Positions 35,557-44,011 of a stretch of 64,000 bases of DNA are shown here, piece by piece (positions within the stretch are counted from its first letter, which is position 1; every line of letters starts with the position of its first letter). The notes beneath the pieces were generated by a model. It saw only the letters and a program-made list of their open reading frames with translations, did not search any database and was not told where the DNA came from. The DNA comes from Zoogloea sp. Lineage in GTDB: Bacteria > Pseudomonadota > Gammaproteobacteria > Burkholderiales > Rhodocyclaceae. The stretch covers positions 1-64,000 of the forward strand of contig NZ_JAFLDT010000010.1 of assembly GCF_017302315.1 (NCBI RefSeq). The letters run 5' to 3'. Both the position numbers and the translations under genes were made by a program.

Positions 35557-36969
35557 TCACTTTCCGCTATTCTGGAGGATCTGCAGGCCCTTGAGCAAAT
35601 TCACGGCTTGGGCAAGCTGATAATCATCCTTGCCGGCAATCTCGAATGGCGGCTTGGTTTCGTCGTCCGGATCGCCCTTCGGCTTGTCCTTCGACTTGGG
35701 CGCAGACTCCTTCTTCGGCAACGGAGCCGCCTCCACCTTCGGTGGTTCGGTCTCCCGGCCATTGCCAAGATGGCGGTCAAGATCGGCCTCACGCACACGC
35801 TCCCGTGAAGCGCCACCTGGCGTTTCCTCAACAATGATGTCCGGGACGATGCCCTTGGCCTGGATCGAACGCCCGCTGGGCGTGAAATAACGGGCTGTGG
35901 TGAGCTTGATGGCCGCGTTGCTGTTGAGGGGGAGGATGGTCTGCACCGACCCCTTGCCAAAGCTTTGGGTACCCATCACCACGGCACGCTTGTGATCCTG
36001 AAGGGCACCGGCAACGATCTCCGAGGCAGAGGCGGAGCCGCCATTGACCAGCACCACCATCGGAACGCTCTTGATGGAAGCCGGCACATTGCGGATGAAG
36101 TCATCCCGGGCCCCACGCAGGTAGTCGTCCGGCACAGCCAGATACTTGCGCTTCGCGTCATCGGCCCGACCATCGGTGGACACCACCAGCGCCTTCGGCG
36201 GCAGGAAGGCTGCCGAGACACCAACCGCGCCATGCAGCAAACCCCCCGGGTCATTACGCAGATCAAGCACCAACCCCTTCAAGTCACCCTGCTTGACCAG
36301 CTTTTCGAGATGTTGCACCAAGGAGGCCGCCGTCTGCTCCTGGAACTGCACCACACGCACGTAGCCATACCCCGGCTCCACGAGCTTGGATTTGACACTC
36401 TGCACCTTGATGACTTCCCGGACCAGCGTGATCACAATCGGCTTCGCCTCACCCTTGCGGGAGATGGTCAGCACAATCGAGGTCTTCGGCTTGCCACGCA
36501 TGCGTTTGACCGCATCGTTGAGGGGCATGCCCTTCACAGGCGTGTCATCCAGCTTGATGATCAGGTCACCGGACTTGATGCCGGCACGAAAGGCGGGGGT
36601 GTCCTCAATGGGGGAGATGACCTTGACGAAACCATCCTCAGACCCCACCTCAATACCCAGACCACCAAACTCTCCCTGAGTACCCACCTGCAGTTCCTTG
36701 AACGCTTCGGCATCCAGATAGGCGGAGTGGGGGTCAAGGTTGGACAGCATGCCGCTGATGGCGTGGGTGATCAGCTTCTTGTCGTCCACCGGCTCGACAT
36801 AGCCTTGCTTGATGGCATTGAAGACATCGGCGAGGTTGCGCAGTTCTTCCACCGGCAGAGGGGCCAGAGCAGCCGCCTTGTCCGCGTTGGCCGAGAAATT
36901 GAGGCTGATCAGAACCCCGGCACAAAGCCCGGTAAAAACCAGGCCGGCTTGTTGCAATCTGCTGCGCAT
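35557..36969 (-). CDS. ctpA: S41-family C-terminal processing protease (CtpA)
   Basis: Periplasmic serine protease of 470 residues with an N-terminal signal/anchor (LVFTGLCAGVLISLNFSANA). A PDZ domain is around 95-165 (GLGIEVGSEDGFVKVISPIE), and the protease core shows LVLDLRNDPGGLL, VLVNGGSASASEIVAGAL (catalytic Ser near 313) and GTQSFGKGSVQ (catalytic Lys near 338). A charged Lys/Glu/Pro-rich tail follows. Members trim or degrade envelope proteins such as murein hydrolases. A minus-strand -10 (TATACT, 37051-37056) could drive it. Confidence 0.94.
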   Translation of the reverse strand: MRSRLQQAGLVFTGLCAGVLISLNFSANADKAAALAPLPVEELRNLADVFNAIKQGYVEPVDDKKLITHAISGMLSNLDPHSAYLDAEAFKELQVGTQGEFGGLGIEVGSEDGFVKVISPIEDTPAFRAGIKSGDLIIKLDDTPVKGMPLNDAVKRMRGKPKTSIVLTISRKGEAKPIVITLVREVIKVQSVKSKLVEPGYGYVRVVQFQEQTAASLVQHLEKLVKQGDLKGLVLDLRNDPGGLLHGAVGVSAAFLPPKALVVSTDGRADDAKRKYLAVPDDYLRGARDDFIRNVPASIKSVPMVVLVNGGSASASEIVAGALQDHKRAVVMGTQSFGKGSVQTILPLNSNAAIKLTTARYFTPSGRSIQAKGIVPDIIVEETPGGASRERVREADLDRHLGNGRETEPPKVEAAPLPKKESAPKSKDKPKGDPDDETKPPFEIAGKDDYQLAQAVNLLKGLQILQNSGK

Positions 36970-37050
36970 AAAGTCTCCGTTTGGACGCCGACCACCAGGC
37001 CGCTCGCGCCACTACATGCCCGCCATGGAGCTATCGTAATTAGGGAGAGA

Positions 37051-37056
37051 AGTATA
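37051..37056 (-). promoter_or_regulatory. -10 TATACT upstream of ctpA
   Basis: TATACT on the minus strand, about 80 bp before the ctpA start; the -35 region is poor. It is in the divergent region shared with the arsR-like gene, whose own AT-rich -10-like TATTTT lies at 37119-37124. Confidence 0.4.
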
Positions 37057-37158
37057 AACCCGAAAGGTTCCCGACCCGCCACGCACCGGGCCGCTACACC
37101 GCCCCCACGAAAAAGTGGTATTTTACTGGGTCAGTCAGCTTTAGCCCCAGCGGATTTC

Positions 37159-37476
37159 GTGAAAACAGACATCGTTGATCTCATCGCCAAACAGGAGCAT
37201 ATCGAGACTGCCGCTCGGGCCCTCAAGGCGATTTCCCACCCCCTGCGCCTCAAGATCCTTTGCGTGGTCGGAAGTGAAGAAGTCTGTGTACAGGATATTG
37301 TTGAAGCCGTCGGCACCTCGCAAAGCAACATCTCCCAACATCTCGCCATCCTGCGCGACAAGGGAGTACTGCTCACCCGCAAGGACGCCAACCGGGTCTA
37401 TTACCGCGTGGGCGACACCCGCACACTTCAACTGATCGTCATGATGCGGGAAGTCTTCTGCAACGACGACGCCTGA
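37159..37476 (+). CDS. ArsR/SmtB-family repressor heading a thiol operon
   Basis: Winged-helix regulator of 105 residues. The fold is plain: ARALKAISHPLRLKILCVVG, the recognition helix TSQSNISQHLAILRDKG, and the wing RKDANRVYYRVGD. The GTG at 37159 removes a long antisense extension into the ctpA region. Cys occur at 35, 43 and 101. A Cys in the second helix (EEVCVQDI) plus one near the end of the last helix recalls persulfide sensors such as BigR/SqrR rather than a CxC metal site. It lies 27 bp before a rhodanese gene. Sensor type is inference. Confidence 0.88.
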   Translation: MKTDIVDLIAKQEHIETAARALKAISHPLRLKILCVVGSEEVCVQDIVEAVGTSQSNISQHLAILRDKGVLLTRKDANRVYYRVGDTRTLQLIVMMREVFCNDDA

Positions 37477-37503
37477 CCCATCTTTACACCCGGAGTTTTT
37501 TCA

Positions 37504-37911
37504 GTGGAATTCATCCAGCAAAACTGGTACTGGGCAGCGCTTGCCGCCGTAAGCGGCTCGCTGCTCATATTCACGTCCCTCAAGGGCGGTCGTGGCGTAT
37601 CCCCCGCCCAGGCAACCATGCTCATCAACCGCGAGGATGCACTGGTGGTGGATGTTCGGGAGACCGGCGAATACGCCGCCGGCCACCTGCTCAATGCACG
37701 CCACATTCCCCTCGGCGAGCTTGACAAGCGGCTCGGCGAACTCGAGAAGTTCAAGGACAAGCCCATCATCCTCAATTGCCAGAGCGGCAGTCGCTCCGCT
37801 TCGGCTTGCGGAACACTGCAGAAGGCCGGCTTCACCCGCGTACACAATCTCGAAGGCGGCATCGCCGCCTGGGAACAGGCCGGCATGCCCATCAGCCGCA
37901 AGAAGAAATGA
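37504..37911 (+). CDS. Membrane-anchored rhodanese (YibN-like)
   Basis: Single-domain sulfurtransferase of 135 residues behind one N-terminal membrane helix (YWAALAAVSGSLLIFTSL). The rhodanese core has LVVDVRETGEYAAGHL and the active loop NCQSGSRSAS, with the persulfide-carrying Cys near residue 92. It starts with GTG, with GGAG about 9 bp upstream. The order rhodanese-grxC-secB-gpsA matches E. coli yibN-grxC-secB-gpsA. The ATGA overlap with grxC suggests paired roles in thiol or persulfide handling. Confidence 0.92.
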   Translation: MEFIQQNWYWAALAAVSGSLLIFTSLKGGRGVSPAQATMLINREDALVVDVRETGEYAAGHLLNARHIPLGELDKRLGELEKFKDKPIILNCQSGSRSASACGTLQKAGFTRVHNLEGGIAAWEQAGMPISRKKK

Positions 37912-38183
37912 CCATGCAACCCAAAGTCCTTATGTATACCACCGCCGTGTGCCCCTACTGCGTCCGGGCCGAAGGGCTGCTGCGCCGCAAGGGCGTCACC
38001 GAAATCGACAAGGTGCGCGTCGATCTCGACCCGGCCCGCCGGGACGAGATGATGGAGCGTACGGGCCAACGTACCGTACCGCAGATCTACATTGGCGATT
38101 TCCACGTGGGGGGCTGCGATGACCTGTTCGCCCTCGACCACGAAGGCAAACTCGACCCGTTGCTGAATGGCCAAGCCGCCTGA
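37908..38183 (+). CDS. grxC: Glutaredoxin 3
   Basis: Dithiol glutaredoxin of 91 residues with the redox motif CPYC near residue 14 (YTTAVCPYCVRAEGLL) and the glutathione-binding TVPQIYIG plus GGCDDL. It reduces disulfides and mixed glutathione disulfides in the cytoplasm. The first ATG overlaps the rhodanese stop (ATGA); a second ATG two codons later is also possible. It is the upstream neighbour of secB as in enterics. Confidence 0.95.
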   Translation: MTMQPKVLMYTTAVCPYCVRAEGLLRRKGVTEIDKVRVDLDPARRDEMMERTGQRTVPQIYIGDFHVGGCDDLFALDHEGKLDPLLNGQAA

Positions 38184-38218
38184 AACCCGCCCTCTCTTTT
38201 ATCCACGGAAAAACCATC

Positions 38219-38686
38219 ATGTCCGAAACCGCAGAACAGCCCGTCTTCTCCATCGAAAAGCTTTACGTCAAGGATCTGTCCCTCGAAGTGCCGAACGCAC
38301 CCCAGATCTACCTTGAGCGCGAAGCGCCCCAGATTAGCGTTCAGCTACGCACCGAAGGCAATGCCGTCGATGAAGGCGTGTTTGAAGTCAAGCTGACCGT
38401 CACCGTAACGGCCAAGGTCGGCGAAGAGAAGACGGTGTTCCTGGTTGAAGTGGCCCAGGCCGGCATTTTCCAGATCCGCAATGTGCCCCAGGAAGACCTG
38501 GAGCCCATCATGATGATCGGTTGCGCCAACATCCTCTTCCCCTATGCCCGCGAAGCCGTCTCCGACGCCGTGGCCCGTGCCGGCTTCCAGCCGGTGATCC
38601 TGGCCCCGGTCAACTTCGAGGCCCTGTTCCAGCAGAACCGCCAGCAGGCTGCCCAGGAGCCGGCGGCAGACACGCCGATCCAGTAA
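38219..38686 (+). CDS. secB: SecB export chaperone
   Basis: Tetrameric chaperone that keeps preproteins unfolded and hands them to SecA. The 155-residue protein shows IEKLYVKDLSLEVPNAP at the start, VFLVEVAQAGIFQI in the core, and GCANILFPYAREAVSDAVAR with the SecA-contact region. The C-terminal tail is Ala/Gln-rich. The stop TAA shares its last base with the ATG of the following SH3 gene. Confidence 0.96.
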   Translation: MSETAEQPVFSIEKLYVKDLSLEVPNAPQIYLEREAPQISVQLRTEGNAVDEGVFEVKLTVTVTAKVGEEKTVFLVEVAQAGIFQIRNVPQEDLEPIMMIGCANILFPYAREAVSDAVARAGFQPVILAPVNFEALFQQNRQQAAQEPAADTPIQ

Positions 38687-39138
38687 TGACCCTGCGCCGC
38701 CTTCCCCTCGCGGCGCTGCTCGGCCTGCCACTCGCCTTCGCAGCGGCAGGCGCAGCGGCTTCGGACTACCGGTCCCTCGCCGAGCCCGCCATCCTCTACG
38801 ATGCCCCCTCCAAACAGGGCAAGCCTCTTTTCGTGATCCAGCGCTACACACCCGTTGAAACGGTGGTGAACATTGACCGCTGGGTCAAGGTCCGCGAACC
38901 GGCCGGCAGCCTGCTATGGCTGGAGCGCCGTCAGCTGTCCGACAAGCGCACGGTGATCATCACTGCCGCACGTGCTGACATCCGCCAGAAACCCGAGCCC
39001 TCCGCCCCCCTCGTCTTCGAGGCAAGCAAGGACGTGGTTCTGGAGCTTTCGGACAAGCCCGCCGATGGCTGGGTCAAGGTCAAGCACCGGGACGGCACCA
39101 GCGGCTTCATTCGCGTCAATCAGGTCTGGGGGCTTTAA
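38686..39138 (+). CDS. Periplasmic SH3-domain protein
   Basis: Exported 150-residue protein: signal peptide [20 protein letters not shown], then two SH3b-like modules. One is around 35-85 ([20 protein letters not shown]...WVKVREPAG) and one around 95-148 ([20 protein letters not shown]...[16 protein letters not shown]). Such domains bind peptidoglycan or proteins. It is translationally coupled to secB (TAATG) and 5 bp ahead of gpsA. Function is unknown; the conserved place hints at envelope biogenesis. Confidence 0.85.
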   Translation: MTLRRLPLAALLGLPLAFAAAGAAASDYRSLAEPAILYDAPSKQGKPLFVIQRYTPVETVVNIDRWVKVREPAGSLLWLERRQLSDKRTVIITAARADIRQKPEPSAPLVFEASKDVVLELSDKPADGWVKVKHRDGTSGFIRVNQVWGL

Positions 39139-39143
39139 GCACC

Positions 39144-40124
39144 ATGCGCATCGCCGTTTTCGGTGCAGGAGCCTGGGGCACCGCTCTGGCCATGGCCTTC
39201 AGCCGTGGCCACGACGTGGTCCTGTGGAGCCGGGAGTCTTCCGAGATTGTCGCCCTGCGTCGGGATGGCGAAAATCGCCGCTACCTGCCGGGGATTCCCC
39301 TGCCTGCGAATCTGCATTTCAGCGACGACCTGCAACAGGCAGCCCAGGCCGACCTGCACCTCGTCGTCACACCCCTGGCTGGTCTGCGCAGCACCGCCCG
39401 CGCCCTCCGCGCTGCCGCACCGGCAACGCCGCTGCTGTGGGCCTGCAAGGGTCTTGAAGCCGGAACGGCCAAACTGCCCCACCAGATCGTTGAAGAAGAA
39501 CTCGGCGCCGACGCGCCCTGTGGCGTGCTCACTGGGCCGAGCTTCGCCGCCGAGGTGGCACAAGGCCTGCCCGCTGCCGTCACCCTCGCGGCCCGCGACA
39601 TCGAGTTCGCCCGCCACTGGGTTCAGGCACTGCATAACAACCGGCTGCGCCTTTACGCCAACGATGACCTGATCGGGGCCGAGGTGGGTGGTGCCGTCAA
39701 GAACGTCATGGCCATTGCTGCCGGTGTCGCCGACGGCATGGGCTTCGGGCTCAACGCCCGGGCAGCACTGATCACCCGCGGTCTGGCCGAAATCACACGC
39801 CTGGGCATGGCTCTGGGTGGTCGGCGGGACACCTTCATGGGTTTGGCCGGGCTGGGCGACCTGGTGCTGACCTGCACGGGCGACCTCTCCCGCAATCGGC
39901 GAGTCGGCCTGCTGCTGGCCGAGGGCAAGACACTGCCGGACATACTTCAGGCACTGGGCCATGTGGCCGAAGGCGTCAGCACGACCCGCGAAGTGGCGGC
40001 ACTTTCCGCGCAACTCGGCGTGGACATGCCCATCACCCGGGCCGTTGATGGCGTGCTGGCCGGCAGCCTGTCGGCCCGCGATGCGGTCGAACAACTGCTC
40101 GCCCGCGACCCCAAGCAGGAATGA
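39144..40124 (+). CDS. gpsA: Glycerol-3-phosphate dehydrogenase [NAD(P)+]
   Basis: Enzyme reducing dihydroxyacetone phosphate to sn-glycerol 3-phosphate for phospholipid synthesis. The 326-residue protein has the N-terminal Rossmann motif [14 protein letters not shown], the family patterns LLWACKGLE and [13 protein letters not shown], the catalytic Lys region [17 protein letters not shown], and [20 protein letters not shown]. It ends the rhodanese-grxC-secB-SH3-gpsA run; the convergent trmL follows. Confidence 0.97.
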   Translation: MRIAVFGAGAWGTALAMAFSRGHDVVLWSRESSEIVALRRDGENRRYLPGIPLPANLHFSDDLQQAAQADLHLVVTPLAGLRSTARALRAAAPATPLLWACKGLEAGTAKLPHQIVEEELGADAPCGVLTGPSFAAEVAQGLPAAVTLAARDIEFARHWVQALHNNRLRLYANDDLIGAEVGGAVKNVMAIAAGVADGMGFGLNARAALITRGLAEITRLGMALGGRRDTFMGLAGLGDLVLTCTGDLSRNRRVGLLLAEGKTLPDILQALGHVAEGVSTTREVAALSAQLGVDMPITRAVDGVLAGSLSARDAVEQLLARDPKQE

Positions 40125-40151
40125 TCAGACGGGCCGCGTAGCAGGTAACGC

Positions 40152-40616
40152 TCAACCCCCGCCAGCAAAACCGTTCTGCCGCCACGCCTCATAGACCACG
40201 ACAGCCGCCGCGTTCGAAAGATTGAGGCTGCGGTTGTCGGGGCGCATCGGAATGCGCAGCCGCCGGTCCCCGTCAAACTCGGCATGTAGCTCGGGCGGCA
40301 GGCCACGGGACTCCGAACCAAAGACAAACACATCGCCCGGCAAAAAAGCCACTTCGGCATAGCTGCGCCCCCCGTGGGAAGTCAGGGCAAAGAGCCGCTG
40401 GCCAGCAAAACCAGCCCGGCAGCTCGCCCAGTCTTCGTGCACAGTGACCACTGCCATGTCCCTGTAGTCCAGGCCGGCGCGGACGAGCTGCTTTTCTTCC
40501 AGCGTGAAGCCGAGGGGTTTGACGAGGTGCAGCCGTACGCCCGAGTTGGCACACATGCGCATGATGTTGCCGGTATTCGGGGGAATTTCCGGCTGATGGA
40601 GGACGACGTGGAACAT
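40152..40616 (-). CDS. trmL: tRNA (cytidine/uridine-34 2'-O)-methyltransferase TrmL
   Basis: SPOUT-family methyltransferase of 154 residues acting on the wobble base of tRNA-Leu isoacceptors. It starts with HVVLHQPEIPPNTGNIMRMC and has LVKPLGFTLEEKQLVRAGLDY, FGSESRGLP and the knot-forming IPMRPDNRSLNLSNAAAVVVYE, all standard for TrmL/YibK. Length is normal. It lies between gpsA (convergent) and comF (same strand, 33 bp away). Confidence 0.95.
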   Translation of the reverse strand: MFHVVLHQPEIPPNTGNIMRMCANSGVRLHLVKPLGFTLEEKQLVRAGLDYRDMAVVTVHEDWASCRAGFAGQRLFALTSHGGRSYAEVAFLPGDVFVFGSESRGLPPELHAEFDGDRRLRIPMRPDNRSLNLSNAAAVVVYEAWRQNGFAGGG

Positions 40617-40649
40617 GGGCGCGGATTGTGCACGCCACGCCCCCCGGGA

Positions 40650-41360
40650 TCAACCCGGCCGTGGTGTACGTGCCAGCACCCGGTTCTCCACGCTTACCGC
40701 CCCCGCCCCCTTCAGGCTGCGGGCCAGTTCAGTCAACGTCGCGCCGGTTGTCATCACATCATCCACCACCACCACCCGCAGGCCCTCCATGCTCCCCTTC
40801 ACCCGAAAGGCGCCACGCACGTTGGCCGCCCGTGCCTTCCAAGGCAGGCCGGCCTGGGGCAACGTATCCACGTCACGCACAACGCCGTCAAGCATCAGGG
40901 GCAGACCCCAAAGCCGCGCCAATGGCCGTGCGAGCTCCGCCGCCTGATTGAAGCCCCGTGTGCGCAAGCGCGAGACATGCAAAGGCATCGGAACGACGAG
41001 ATCCGCCTCGGGCGTCACGTGCGCCGCCAGCAGCTCCACGAAAAGCCGGCTCACCGAAAGGCGATGCCCATACTTCAGGGCCTGGACGAGGCGGTCCAGC
41101 GGAAAGTCGTAGTCCAGCACCGCCAGTGTCCGGTCAAACGACGGAGGATGACTGAGACAGGCACCGCATACCCCGCCCGTTGGATGAGGTATGCCGCAAA
41201 CGGGGCAGCGTAACTGCTCACGTCCCGGCAGCGCCCGCCAGCAGTCGGCGCAAAGCACGGCACTGCCGCTCGCCGCACCACAGGCAAAGCACTGCTGAGG
41301 AAAGAAGACCTGTGCGAGCCCTCCCAACCGAGACCGATATGCAAGCGCTTGATTTGACAA
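40650..41360 (-). CDS. comF: ComF family phosphoribosyltransferase-like protein
   Basis: Protein of 236 residues linked to DNA uptake in competent bacteria. It has an N-terminal zinc-finger part (CFACG, CADC, CPVCG, CGAC) and a C-terminal PRTase domain with VVVVDDVMTTGATLTELA. The start is TTG: an in-frame stop lies four codons upstream, AAGGGG sits 7 bp before the TTG, and no ATG or GTG follows before the zinc finger. It is transcribed divergently from bioB. Confidence 0.9.
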   Translation of the reverse strand: MSNQALAYRSRLGGLAQVFFPQQCFACGAASGSAVLCADCWRALPGREQLRCPVCGIPHPTGGVCGACLSHPPSFDRTLAVLDYDFPLDRLVQALKYGHRLSVSRLFVELLAAHVTPEADLVVPMPLHVSRLRTRGFNQAAELARPLARLWGLPLMLDGVVRDVDTLPQAGLPWKARAANVRGAFRVKGSMEGLRVVVVDDVMTTGATLTELARSLKGAGAVSVENRVLARTPRPG

Positions 41361-41393
41361 GTCCTGACCCCTTCAGGGAAACTTGAGAGCTTG

Positions 41394-41408
41394 GTAATTC
41401 AAAATTAC
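41394..41408. promoter_or_regulatory. AT-rich palindrome GTAATT-3-AATTAC upstream of bioB
   Basis: Perfect 6-bp arms with a CAA spacer, 22 bp before the bioB ATG and 33 bp before comF on the other side. It does not match the usual BirA or BioR sites. Probably an operator or part of the bioB promoter region. Confidence 0.4.
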
Positions 41409-41430
41409 AGCCTAAAAAAGGTGCATCACA

Positions 41431-42420
41431 ATGACCGTCACCACCGCCCACGTAGAGAACACACCCACCGTCGCCACGCCCCCCGCCCGCAAGCGCTGGA
41501 GCGTAGCGGAGATCGAAGCCCTTTTCGCCCTGCCATTCAACGATCTGTTGTTCCGCGCCCAGCAAGTTCACCGGGCGCATTTTGATCCCAACGCCATCCA
41601 GCGCTCGACCCTATTGTCCATCAAAACCGGGGGTTGCTCGGAAGACTGCGGTTACTGCTCCCAATCCGCCCGTTATGACACCGGCCTCGAAAAGGAAGCC
41701 TTGCTGCCCCTCGGTGAAGTGCTCGAGAACGCCCGCGCGGCCAAAGCCAAGGGTGCATCCCGCTTCTGCATGGGCGCAGCCTGGCGTGGCCCCAAGGAAA
41801 AGGATCTCGCCCCGGTTCTGGACATGGTGCGCGAGGTGAAGGCCCTCGGCCTCGAAACCTGCGTCACCCTCGGGATGCTCAAGGATGGCCAGGCCGAACA
41901 GCTAAAAGAAGCCGGCCTCGATTACTACAACCACAACATCGATACCTCGCCCGAATTCTACGGTCAGATCATCACTACCCATACCTTGAAGGATCGGCTC
42001 GACACCCTCGAGAAAGTGCGCGATGCCGGTATCAACGTGTGCTGCGGTGGCATTGTCGGGCTGGGCGAAACCAAGAAGAGCCGCGCCGCCCTACTCGCCG
42101 AACTGGCCAACATGAACCCGCCGCCGGACTCCGTGCCCATCAACAACCTGGTGCAGGTTGAAGGCACGCCCCTCGACAAGGCCGAGCCCATCGACCCCTT
42201 CGACTTCGTACGCATGATCGCCGCAGCCCGGATCACCATGCCTGAGAGCTACGTGCGTCTGTCCGCCGGCCGCCAGGAACTCGGCGAAGGCATCCAGGCC
42301 CTGTGCTTCATGGCCGGCGCCAACTCGATCTTTTACGGCGAGCGCCTGCTGACCACCGACAACCCGGATGCCGATTCCGACGACGCACTGTTTGCCCGTC
42401 TCGGACTCAAGTCCGTTTAA
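41431..42420 (+). CDS. bioB: Biotin synthase
   Basis: Radical-SAM enzyme inserting sulfur into dethiobiotin. The 329-residue protein has the cluster motif [46 protein letters not shown] and [10 protein letters not shown], all diagnostic. AAAAAGG precedes the ATG by about 9 bp. Only bioC follows; bioA, bioF and bioD must be elsewhere. Confidence 0.98.
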   Translation: MTVTTAHVENTPTVATPPARKRWSVAEIEALFALPFNDLLFRAQQVHRAHFDPNAIQRSTLLSIKTGGCSEDCGYCSQSARYDTGLEKEALLPLGEVLENARAAKAKGASRFCMGAAWRGPKEKDLAPVLDMVREVKALGLETCVTLGMLKDGQAEQLKEAGLDYYNHNIDTSPEFYGQIITTHTLKDRLDTLEKVRDAGINVCCGGIVGLGETKKSRAALLAELANMNPPPDSVPINNLVQVEGTPLDKAEPIDPFDFVRMIAAARITMPESYVRLSAGRQELGEGIQALCFMAGANSIFYGERLLTTDNPDADSDDALFARLGLKSV

Positions 42421-42436
42421 GGCGCGCCCTACCCCG

Positions 42437-43324
42437 ATGACTCTGCCGGACTTCCAGCTCGACCCACGCCTCGTGCGGCGTCGGGCCGAGCAGGCCGCTG
42501 CTGGTTACGCCTCCGTCGACACCCTCGCCCGGGAAATCTCCCGGCGCATGGGCCAGCGCCTCGACTACATCCGTATCGAGCCCAAGCGCATCCTCGACCT
42601 GGGCTGCGGCCCCGGCGCAGACCTGGCGGCCTTTGCCGAACGCTATCCGGGCATCCCCCGGATCGCCGTCGACAGTGCCCCGGCCATGCTCGCCCAGGCG
42701 CGCGGTGAAGAAAAGGGGCTGCTCAAACGCCTGATGCGCTTCGGCAAGCCCGCCAACCCGGACTTCATCTGTGCGGACGCCAATGCCCTGCCCCTGGCCC
42801 GGGCATCGGTATCCTTGGCCTGGTCCAACCTGATGCTCCAGTGGCTGCACGATCCGCTGCCTGCCCTGAAGGAGATCCACCGGGTCCTGGAAGTCGGCGG
42901 CGTGCTCATGTTCTCAACCTTCGGCCCCGACACCCTCAAGGAACTCCGCGCAGCCCTGCCCCCATCAAATGCAGAGCACCTGCACCGCTTCATTGACATG
43001 CACGACCTGGGCGATGCCCTGGTGGGTGCCGGTTTTTCCGATCCGGTGATGGACATGGAGATGCTCACCGTCACCTACACCCGCCTGGACGATCTGTTCC
43101 GCGATCTGCGGGCAAGCGGCTCCACCAATGCCGCCGTGAACCGCCCCCATGGCCTCGTCGGCAAGGACCACTGGGCAGCCCTTCGAGCCAACTACGATCA
43201 ACTGCGCCGCGATGGCCGCCTGCCCGCCACCGTGGAGGTGGTCTATGGCCACGCCTGGAAGGCCGCGCCCAAGGTCATGGAAGACGGTCGCGCCATCGTC
43301 CGCTTCGAACGCAAGCCGGGCTAG
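42437..43324 (+). CDS. bioC: Malonyl-ACP O-methyltransferase BioC
   Basis: SAM-dependent enzyme of 295 residues that methylates malonyl-ACP to start pimeloyl synthesis. It has motif I ILDLGCGPGADLAAFAERYP, SLAWSNLMLQWLHDP, IHRVLEVGGVLMFSTFGPDTLKEL split as usual, and MHDLGDALVGAGFSDPV. It lies 16 bp after bioB, which supports BioC over a generic methyltransferase. The next gene starts 3 bp later. Confidence 0.9.
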   Translation: MTLPDFQLDPRLVRRRAEQAAAGYASVDTLAREISRRMGQRLDYIRIEPKRILDLGCGPGADLAAFAERYPGIPRIAVDSAPAMLAQARGEEKGLLKRLMRFGKPANPDFICADANALPLARASVSLAWSNLMLQWLHDPLPALKEIHRVLEVGGVLMFSTFGPDTLKELRAALPPSNAEHLHRFIDMHDLGDALVGAGFSDPVMDMEMLTVTYTRLDDLFRDLRASGSTNAAVNRPHGLVGKDHWAALRANYDQLRRDGRLPATVEVVYGHAWKAAPKVMEDGRAIVRFERKPG

Positions 43325-43327
43325 TTC

Positions 43328-43975
43328 ATGCACCCGATCTGGCTCTTCGACCTGGACAACACGCTGCACAACGCCAGCCCGCACATCTTTCCGCACATCA
43401 ACCGCAGCATGACGGCCTACCTCATGCGCCATCTGGATCTCGACGAGCGGGACGCCAACCGGCTGCGCATGGAGTACTGGAAGCGCTACGGCGCCACCCT
43501 CACCGGCCTGATGCGACATCATGGCACCCGGCCCGAGCACTTCCTCCACGACACCCACCAGTTTCCCGATCTGGCGCAAATGGTCGTGTTCGACCGGGCA
43601 GTCCGTCACCTGTTGCGCCGCCTCCCCGGGAAGAAGATCGTCTTTTCCAACGGACCGCTGCGTTACGCCGAGGCCGTGCTGGACGTGATGGGCATCCGCA
43701 AACTGTTTGCCGATGTCTATTCGGTCGAACAGATGCGCTTCCACCCCAAGCCCAAGCTCGCCGGCTTTCACCACCTCATCAAGGACCATCAGCTCAACCC
43801 CCGGCGCTGCATTCTCGTCGAAGACAGCGCCGAAAATCTGCGCACGGCCAAACGCCTTGGCATGAAGACGGTCTGGATCAGCCGCAGCCTTCGCCAACCC
43901 GACTTCGTGGATTGCCAGCTTCCCTCCGTGCTGGGCCTGAGCCGGCATAGGATCAGGACTCTGACTTCGGGGTAA
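43328..43975 (+). CDS. HAD-family pyrimidine 5'-nucleotidase-like protein
   Basis: HAD hydrolase of 215 residues with the nucleophile motif WLFDLDNTLHN, motif II VFSNGPLRYA, the Lys in FHPKPKLAGF, and motif IV ILVEDSAENLRTAKRLGMKT. The helical cap of about 85 residues matches the SDT1/pyrimidine 5'-nucleotidase group. It is 3 bp after bioC, so co-transcribed, although a biotin role is not obvious. Substrate could be UMP/CMP or another small phosphate ester. Confidence 0.85.
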   Translation: MHPIWLFDLDNTLHNASPHIFPHINRSMTAYLMRHLDLDERDANRLRMEYWKRYGATLTGLMRHHGTRPEHFLHDTHQFPDLAQMVVFDRAVRHLLRRLPGKKIVFSNGPLRYAEAVLDVMGIRKLFADVYSVEQMRFHPKPKLAGFHHLIKDHQLNPRRCILVEDSAENLRTAKRLGMKTVWISRSLRQPDFVDCQLPSVLGLSRHRIRTLTSG

Positions 43976-43993
43976 AATAGCGGATTACGCTAT
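43973..43993 (+). promoter_or_regulatory. -10 TAAAAT overlapping a perfect inverted repeat, aroG promoter
   Basis: TAAAAT at 43973-43978 is overlapped by ATAGCG-GATTA-CGCTAT (43977-43993, perfect 6-bp arms), centred near the expected transcription start and 19 bp before the aroG ATG. A repressor bound here would block initiation; alternatively it is a 5' hairpin. Confidence 0.45.
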
Positions 43994-44011
43994 CCCTGCA
44001 GCGGAACCGCC

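Noticed and set aside
35965..37158. Long plus-strand open frame upstream of the ArsR domain
   Set aside because: It is antisense to ctpA, whose protease motifs are clear. The His-rich translation is typical of the opposite strand of a GC-rich gene; the real start is GTG 37159.
41354..41382. TTGACA as -35 of a bioB promoter
   Set aside because: No -10-like hexamer lies 16-18 bp downstream. The hexamer overlaps the comF TTG start codon.
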